Source of the DNA: Parachlorella kessleri
Lineage: Eukaryota; Chlorophyta; Trebouxiophyceae; Chlorellales; Chlorellaceae
Assembly (NCBI GenBank): GCA_001598975.1
Contig: BBXU01002162.1
Location: 1 to 11,857 of the forward strand
Direction: 5' to 3'
Length of the DNA: 11,857 nucleotides
A program made the position numbers and the translations under genes. The number at the start of each line of letters is the position of its first letter. Position 1 is the stretch's first letter. Shown one piece after another: positions 7,825 through 11,857 of this stretch. The notes below the pieces were generated by a model, which had not been told where the DNA came from, searched no databases, and worked only from the letters and a program-made list of their open reading frames with translations.

Positions 7825-8924
7825 TCAGCCTATGATGATGAACTCGGGCGGCTTCTGGACCCTGCGCTTGACCCCGCCTATAGTCACCACGACCTCCTCA
7901 GCGCCAGCGCCCACCTCATCCTCGTCACTGTCCGAGTCTGAGAAGTCATCCTCATCACCGCTGTCAGCCTCGACTCCTTCGCCCGCCGCCTCCTCCTCTT
8001 CGCCGCCCTCCACGTCAACAGCCTGCCCGCCGCCCCCTCGCCCCGGCTGCTGCCCCTGCAGCTCTGCTGGCTGCTGCTGCTCCTGCGTCTCCTGCTGCTG
8101 CTTCACTGCTGCTGCCGTTTCTGTCACCACCGGTGGGCTACCTGCCGGTGGTGCACCCAAGCTAGCAGCTGCCTGCTGGCCCGCGCCGCTTTGCAGCAAG
8201 GCCAGCTCAGCAGCTGCCTCAGCAGCGGATCGACGTGGCAGGGACGGGTCGCGGTACAGCGTGAGCGTGTAGCCGATGCTATGCACCACGACACAGTCAG
8301 CGGCGCGGCTCAGCGCCGCCGCGATGGTGTCCATGTCGTCATAGCAGCCGCCGCCCACCTTGACCTGCAAGCACAGCAGGAGGCAGGGCGCGGGTTGCTG
8401 TCTAGCTGTCGGTTGCACTGTGACCTGAGCGTTGCTAGCCGTGCTGTTGTGAGCCACACACTCTGCTCCCACTTGGGGCCCTTACGGAGAGAGGGGGGAG
8501 GGGGCCTTAACCCCCTTGCATTCCTTCCTGTGCATGTCCACAGAGGAAGACGCTGCTGCTCTGGCACAGCTCCTCCTCCGCGGCGCTCACATAGCGGCCC
8601 ACACCGTCCAGCACAGCCGTCAGCCCTCACCTTGACTAGTTGGTTAGCACCTTGTGCGTCCAGCAGGCTTTGAAGGAACCGTTCTGTCATGCCTGACTTT
8701 CCCAGGTTCACTGTGACAAGCGCTTTGCCAAGCCGCTGGCTTTCCGCCCGAAGCTCTCGGCGCTGGGCGTTCGTGAGCTCCCTCTGCTGGCCGGCAAGGC
8801 ACTGCATGCACCTGGACCGGGGGACATGTTCGAAATTACGGAGCCTGTAAACTCTTGGTCTGGCGTCTCGCAGGCTGGAAGCACACCCAAGCCTTAGCAT
8901 GGTGCCAAGCATGGTGGCAAGCAT
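7825..8924 (-). CDS. Single CRM-domain (CRS1-YhbY) RNA-binding protein, two exons
   Basis: Minus-strand exons are 8924-8631 and 8364-7825, joined in phase 0 across a GT-AG intron (8630-8365; donor GTGAGG, acceptor TTGCAG). The product is 277 residues. The start at 8924 is the first ATG after an in-frame stop near 8974 and has A at -3. Residues 1-48 (MLATMLGTMLRLGCASS...) are rich in Arg and hydrophobic residues and poor in acids, like an organelle transit peptide. The CRM domain is about 49-137: LTNAQRRELR, then NLGKSGMT with the family's GxxG loop (GKSG, 75-78), NQLVKVKV across the splice, and HSIGYTLTLYR at the end. The family binds ribosome precursors in bacteria (YhbY) and group II introns or rRNA in plant organelles. 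The rest is Ala/Gln-rich, then strongly acidic (about 217-248, GDEDDFSDSDSDEDE), ending in a basic patch VKRRVQKPPEF. Domain identity is strong; plastid versus mitochondrion and RNA target are inferred. Confidence 0.88.
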
Positions 8925-9214
8925 GCTGGGCAGCCTGCTGAAGATAATTCTTTGATACTTTGGAGGTTCGTTTCACTGACTCTCAGGCATTGGGGAGGTC
9001 AACCGTGGCTCTCTTTGTCCCATGGGATCCCAGCGCCCTGGGCCTGAAGGCGCTATCCCGCCATGCACATGGACCTCTCATAGAAAGCTCCACAACGAGC
9101 ATTTGATCACACCTTAACTTCCCAGTAGCTTTTAACACCTGCAAACCTTCTGCAAGGCGTCCGAAGTGAAGTTGACACTTCAAGTGATCCACTCGCCCAT
9201 GCTGAAGCCATAGG
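8925..9214. promoter_or_regulatory. Shared divergent promoter region, CRM and SOUL genes
   Basis: The start codons of the minus-strand CRM gene (8924) and the plus-strand SOUL gene (9215) are 290 bases apart and point away from each other. Both promoters and 5' UTRs must fit here, or overlap, unless unseen non-coding first exons exist. No convincing TATA box or repeated operator was seen; the part nearest the CRM start is AT-richer. Shared regulation is an inference from spacing. Confidence 0.5.
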
Positions 9215-11799
9215 ATGGCTGGGTGCTCAGTGTTTGTGTCTAGCTTAAGCCTGAGACCCTCTCAGATCACTGCGTGGGGAAGAAGCAGTCGAGCAAAGTC
9301 CGGCGGAACCTACTCACTACTTGCCCACCGCCGCCTCCCATCTGGGTTCCCAGCGAGGATGAGAAGGAGGGCAGCCGCCCAGACGAAGGATGCCGGTGTG
9401 GCCTTGCAGGGAACATCCAAGGAAAGCGACAGGGCGGTTCAAGTGAGTTTTTGGCTACTGCGCCTGAAGCGGTTCAGGTGCAGTAGGTCTATGCACCTGC
9501 AGCGCAGTTGAATATGCCCAGTTGAATATGCCAATCTACGGTCAGTTCCAGCTCAGCCTGTAGCCCAGCTCTTTGGCAGTGGTTGAGGACCTCATAGCGC
9601 AAATCAACTGCGTATTGTGCTTTGCCAGGAGCTTACTGAGTTTTTGAAGGGTGACCTGCCGCACTTGTTTGACGAGCAAGGCATCGACAAGACCAAATAT
9701 GAGCACAAGGTGGATTTCAAGGTACGTGCTTTGTCTTTGCCCGGGAGCCATCATGCTGCCAAGTCTGCTGCTTTAACTTGATAGTGTAGCTGCAGTCGTG
9801 ACGCCTGCAGTGAGTGCTCGTCTTGCGCTTCATCCGTGTTCCCTGCTGCTGCAGGATCCAATCACAAAGTACGGTTCCATTGAAGGTAGGGGAGCAACCA
9901 TTGGTATTCTGAGCAGAACCAGCGTAGCCAGCCTTGATGCGTTAAAAATCACTGTTGAGCCTGTGGACTTGATTGCTGGCTGCCCTTGCATCAAGCGAGG
10001 GTGTGAGGTGTGTCCACGCTGCATTTCTTACAGTTCTGCTCCGCCTGCAGGTTACCTGTTCAACATCCAGTTCTTGCGCCGCGTGTTCGACCCCACATTC
10101 ACGCTGCACGACATTCGCCGCACGGTGGGTGGCGTGTCTTACTGCTGCCTTTGGAGTCCTTTGGTCCGGCCTGGATCTCTTTCACGTATCGTGCCATGCT
10201 TACAAACCGTGATGCATAGTGGTCAGTGTAACCCGACCGTCGCCGGTGAGGCTTGGGGGTGGGGTTTTCCACTGGGTGCACTGTCAACAATCTTGTCAGC
10301 CCCGCTGAGTCATAAGCTGCCTCTGCAGCTTGTATTGCATCACTCTGGCCGTGTACTAGCTGAACACCTTGCACTCACCGCCCTGCAGCAGTGCGAAAGC
10401 TTGGCCAAGAAATGAATACTAGCTGTGGGGAAGCAACCATGCAAGCCTTTGGAACTGGCGGTAATACGGCCGTCCAGGTCCAAATAACTGTCATGGCTCT
10501 GCAGGGGGAGTGGGAGATCACCTATCGATGGACCATGGCTATGCGGCTGTTCAGCAAGGCTGCTGAGAAGGCTGGGCCGCCCAAGCTGGCCTTCACGGGC
10601 ACCTCAATCATGGGCATCAACCCCAGCACAGGCAAGCAGTAGCGCTCTGACCTGCGCACTACCGTTTCTGTGTGCCATGTTGGTGCAGGTCCTCTTTAAT
10701 GGGTGCTCTTCTCTCTTCCAACGACCAGAGAGGGAACTTGTCGTGCAACTGAATTGAATGGCTAAGCCAGGGGGCTTGACAGGCGTTTGAGTGATGGTGT
10801 GTACTGATACGCCGACAAATAGGTAGCGGTGAAGCTTGTGTTTGCCCCGGTGCAAGTACGTCCATGGATAACCGATACGCCCGGTGTGTGCTTGGCAAAC
10901 TAACTAACACAAGGCAGCACTCAGGTTAGATGGCAATGAGGGCTGGCCTGGAGCTGCTACTTAGTTAGGGTCAGGCCGAGCAGTCTGGCAGGCAATGATG
11001 GCAGCTGATGCACCCTCCCGCTTGCACCTGCGCCTGCAGGGAAGTTCGACCGCCACTGGGACACGTGGGATGCAGTGAAGAACCAAGAGTTTTTCAGCGT
11101 GGAAGCTTTCAAGCACGTCCTTTCGCAGGTCAGTGTCACAATTCTGGCACGTGTGCGGTGGTGGAGGTACTATCACGCCAAGGCCCTGATTGCAACAGCA
11201 GGTGTGAGTGTAATGGTACCCGGTGGAAGGACCGTCGGCTCTTCTCATCAGCAGCATTGAGCGAGTAATGTTGCGGTTGGGGCTCTATCCCTGAAGCCCA
11301 TGCCGGGCCATCCCACCAAAACATCAACAGTCTCCCAAGTGCTCTGCCTGCAGTTGCGATTGCCTAGGGTTGATTTTGATTAAATAATTCAATAATAGTA
11401 ACTTCATATAGATGTGTATGTATGTATAACATCAATATGCCTGTCATTTGCTTGTTTATGCAGATTTCTGACCTTAAGAAGGTACCCTCCTTGGAGACGC
11501 CCCCGTACCTGATCGTCAAGAAGACAGCCCAGTACGAGATACGGCAGTACGACGCCTTCCCAGTTGCAGAAGCACCGATGCAGCCGGGGGCAGCAGCAGC
11601 AGCAAGCGGAGCAACAGATGGGCAGGCGCAACAGCAGCAAGGGGCCAATGGGGGTGGTCCGGGTGTGACGGCCTTCAGGGAGCTGGCGCGCTACATCTTT
11701 GGCGGCAACGCAGCAGGCGTGAAGATGGACATGACCACCCCCGTCTTCACCAATGCTGACCGCTCGCGGATGCAGTTTGTGCTGCCCCACCGGTTCCAG
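9215..11799 (+). CDS. DUF2358-SOUL heme-binding protein, probably plastid-targeted, 3' partial
   Basis: Exons: 9215-9442, 9629-9721, 9855-9885, 10051-10124, 10505-10631, 11040-11128, 11464-11799. All joins keep phase; 326 residues lie in the window. The start at 9215 follows an in-frame TGA at 9203-9205 and has A at -3 and G at +4. Residues 1-76 look like a plastid transit peptide: Ser/Arg-rich, few acids, with MRRRAAAQ (49-56) a plausible cleavage zone. DUF2358 (NTF2-like) is about 77-212: FLKGDLPHLFDEQGIDKTKY, DPITKYGSIEGYLFNIQFL, GEWEITYRWTM, FTGTSIMGINPSTGKFD, DTWDAV. The SOUL domain starts about 222: YEIRQYD (238-244), FRELARYIFGGN, MDMTTPVF (292-299), FVLPHRF (319-325). SOUL proteins bind heme or porphyrins; the order DUF2358 then SOUL occurs in plant plastid proteins such as Arabidopsis HBP5. 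An Ala/Gln/Gly-rich insert (about 255-283) interrupts SOUL. The intron after residue 185 uses a GC donor. The gene continues past the right edge. Confidence 0.9.
9886..10050 (+). other. In-frame stop-free intron inside the DUF2358 coding region
   Basis: This 165-base intron (donor GTAGGG, acceptor CCTGCAG) is a multiple of three and has no stop in the gene's frame. Retention would insert 55 residues between SIEG and YLFN. The family's continuous sequence across the splice (DPITKYGSIEGYLFNI) makes removal the expected state. Confidence 0.7.
10632..11039 (+). other. GC-AG intron in the SOUL gene
   Basis: The exon ends ACAG at 10631 and the intron begins GCAAGC, the usual context of GC donors; the acceptor is CGCCTGCAG ending at 11039. 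Joining gives ACA GGG AAG TTC, that is NPSTGKFD, continuous with the DUF2358 family. No GT donor near this point keeps frame, and reading through meets TAG at 10640-10642. Confidence 0.85.
11584..11643 (+). repeat. CAG/GCA-rich coding repeat, Ala and Gln runs
   Basis: A run of GCA codons (five Ala) is followed by CAA/CAG codons (four Gln) inside the last visible SOUL exon. Together with flanking Gly residues they form a low-complexity insert between the first strand of the SOUL domain and FRELARYIFGG. Confidence 0.8.
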
Positions 11800-11857
11800 G
11801 TGGGTGTGTGGGGTGGTGGTGTGTGTGTGGGGGTGGGGGGGGGGGGGTGGGGGTGTC
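11800..11857 (+). repeat. Start of the next SOUL-gene intron with GT repeat and G-run
   Basis: The intron begins GTGGGTGTG after the codon CAG and quickly becomes GT-rich and G-rich. It includes 13 uninterrupted G at 11835-11847 with shorter G-runs on both sides, capable in principle of forming a G-quadruplex. The window ends inside it. Confidence 0.8.

Noticed and set aside
7832..8272. A 146-codon plus-strand ORF rich in Ser, Pro and Cys
   Set aside because: It is the antisense of the acidic and Gln-rich tail of the CRM gene; low complexity explains the open frame.
9274..9486. A 70-codon ORF starting MGKKQSSK as the first exon of the SOUL gene
   Set aside because: It is in another frame. 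The frame from 9215 gives a transit-like leader and splices in phase to ELTEFLKGD.
9798..10415. A 205-codon plus-strand ORF as an independent gene
   Set aside because: It is two DUF2358 exons plus the open intron between them and flanking intron sequence; the ATG lies inside an intron.
11404..11790. A minus-strand ORF of 128 codons at the SOUL exon
   Set aside because: It is a shadow of the plus-strand SOUL exon, with Cys/Ala runs that mirror the CAG-rich insert.

Overview
The window is nuclear DNA from a eukaryote, most likely a green alga (Chlorophyta). The signs are GC-rich exons, many GT-AG introns of about 130 to 630 bases, TGTAA-type polyadenylation motifs, and plant-type proteins with plastid-like leader peptides. 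No bacterial operon, rRNA, CRISPR array or recognisable mobile element was seen. No tRNA was recognised by eye, though tRNA detection was not run.

Layout. (1) About 480-5154, plus strand: the 3' nine exons of a three-RRM RNA-binding protein of the plant UBP1 / animal TIA-1 type. Its first exon or exons, with the start codon, lie upstream or were not recognised. (2) 5155-7824: 2.7 kb between two convergent genes. It probably holds their 3' UTRs, several TGTAA motifs, a hairpin, short repeats and one unexplained 260-codon minus-strand ORF. (3) 7825-8924, minus strand: a complete two-exon gene for a single-CRM-domain (CRS1-YhbY) RNA-binding protein with a probable organelle leader and an acidic tail. 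(4) 8925-9214: a 290-base gap shared by two divergent genes. (5) 9215-11799, plus strand: seven exons of a probably plastid-targeted protein with a DUF2358 (NTF2-like) domain followed by a SOUL heme-binding domain. The gene runs off the right edge inside the SOUL domain.

All exon joins were worked out by hand from splice motifs, phase continuity and protein-family likeness; every listed join keeps frame. The three genes do not form an obvious pathway. The CRM and SOUL genes share a divergent promoter region and both proteins appear organelle-directed. The UBP1-like protein would act in nuclear pre-mRNA and cytoplasmic mRNA handling.

No wholly new system is evident. The most unusual feature is a triplicated block of about 104 bases at the last intron/exon boundary of the UBP1-like gene. 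It offers three acceptors, two alternative stop-terminated tails and a possible 12-base microexon. Also notable are a GC-AG intron in the SOUL gene and two introns that are multiples of three and stop-free in frame.
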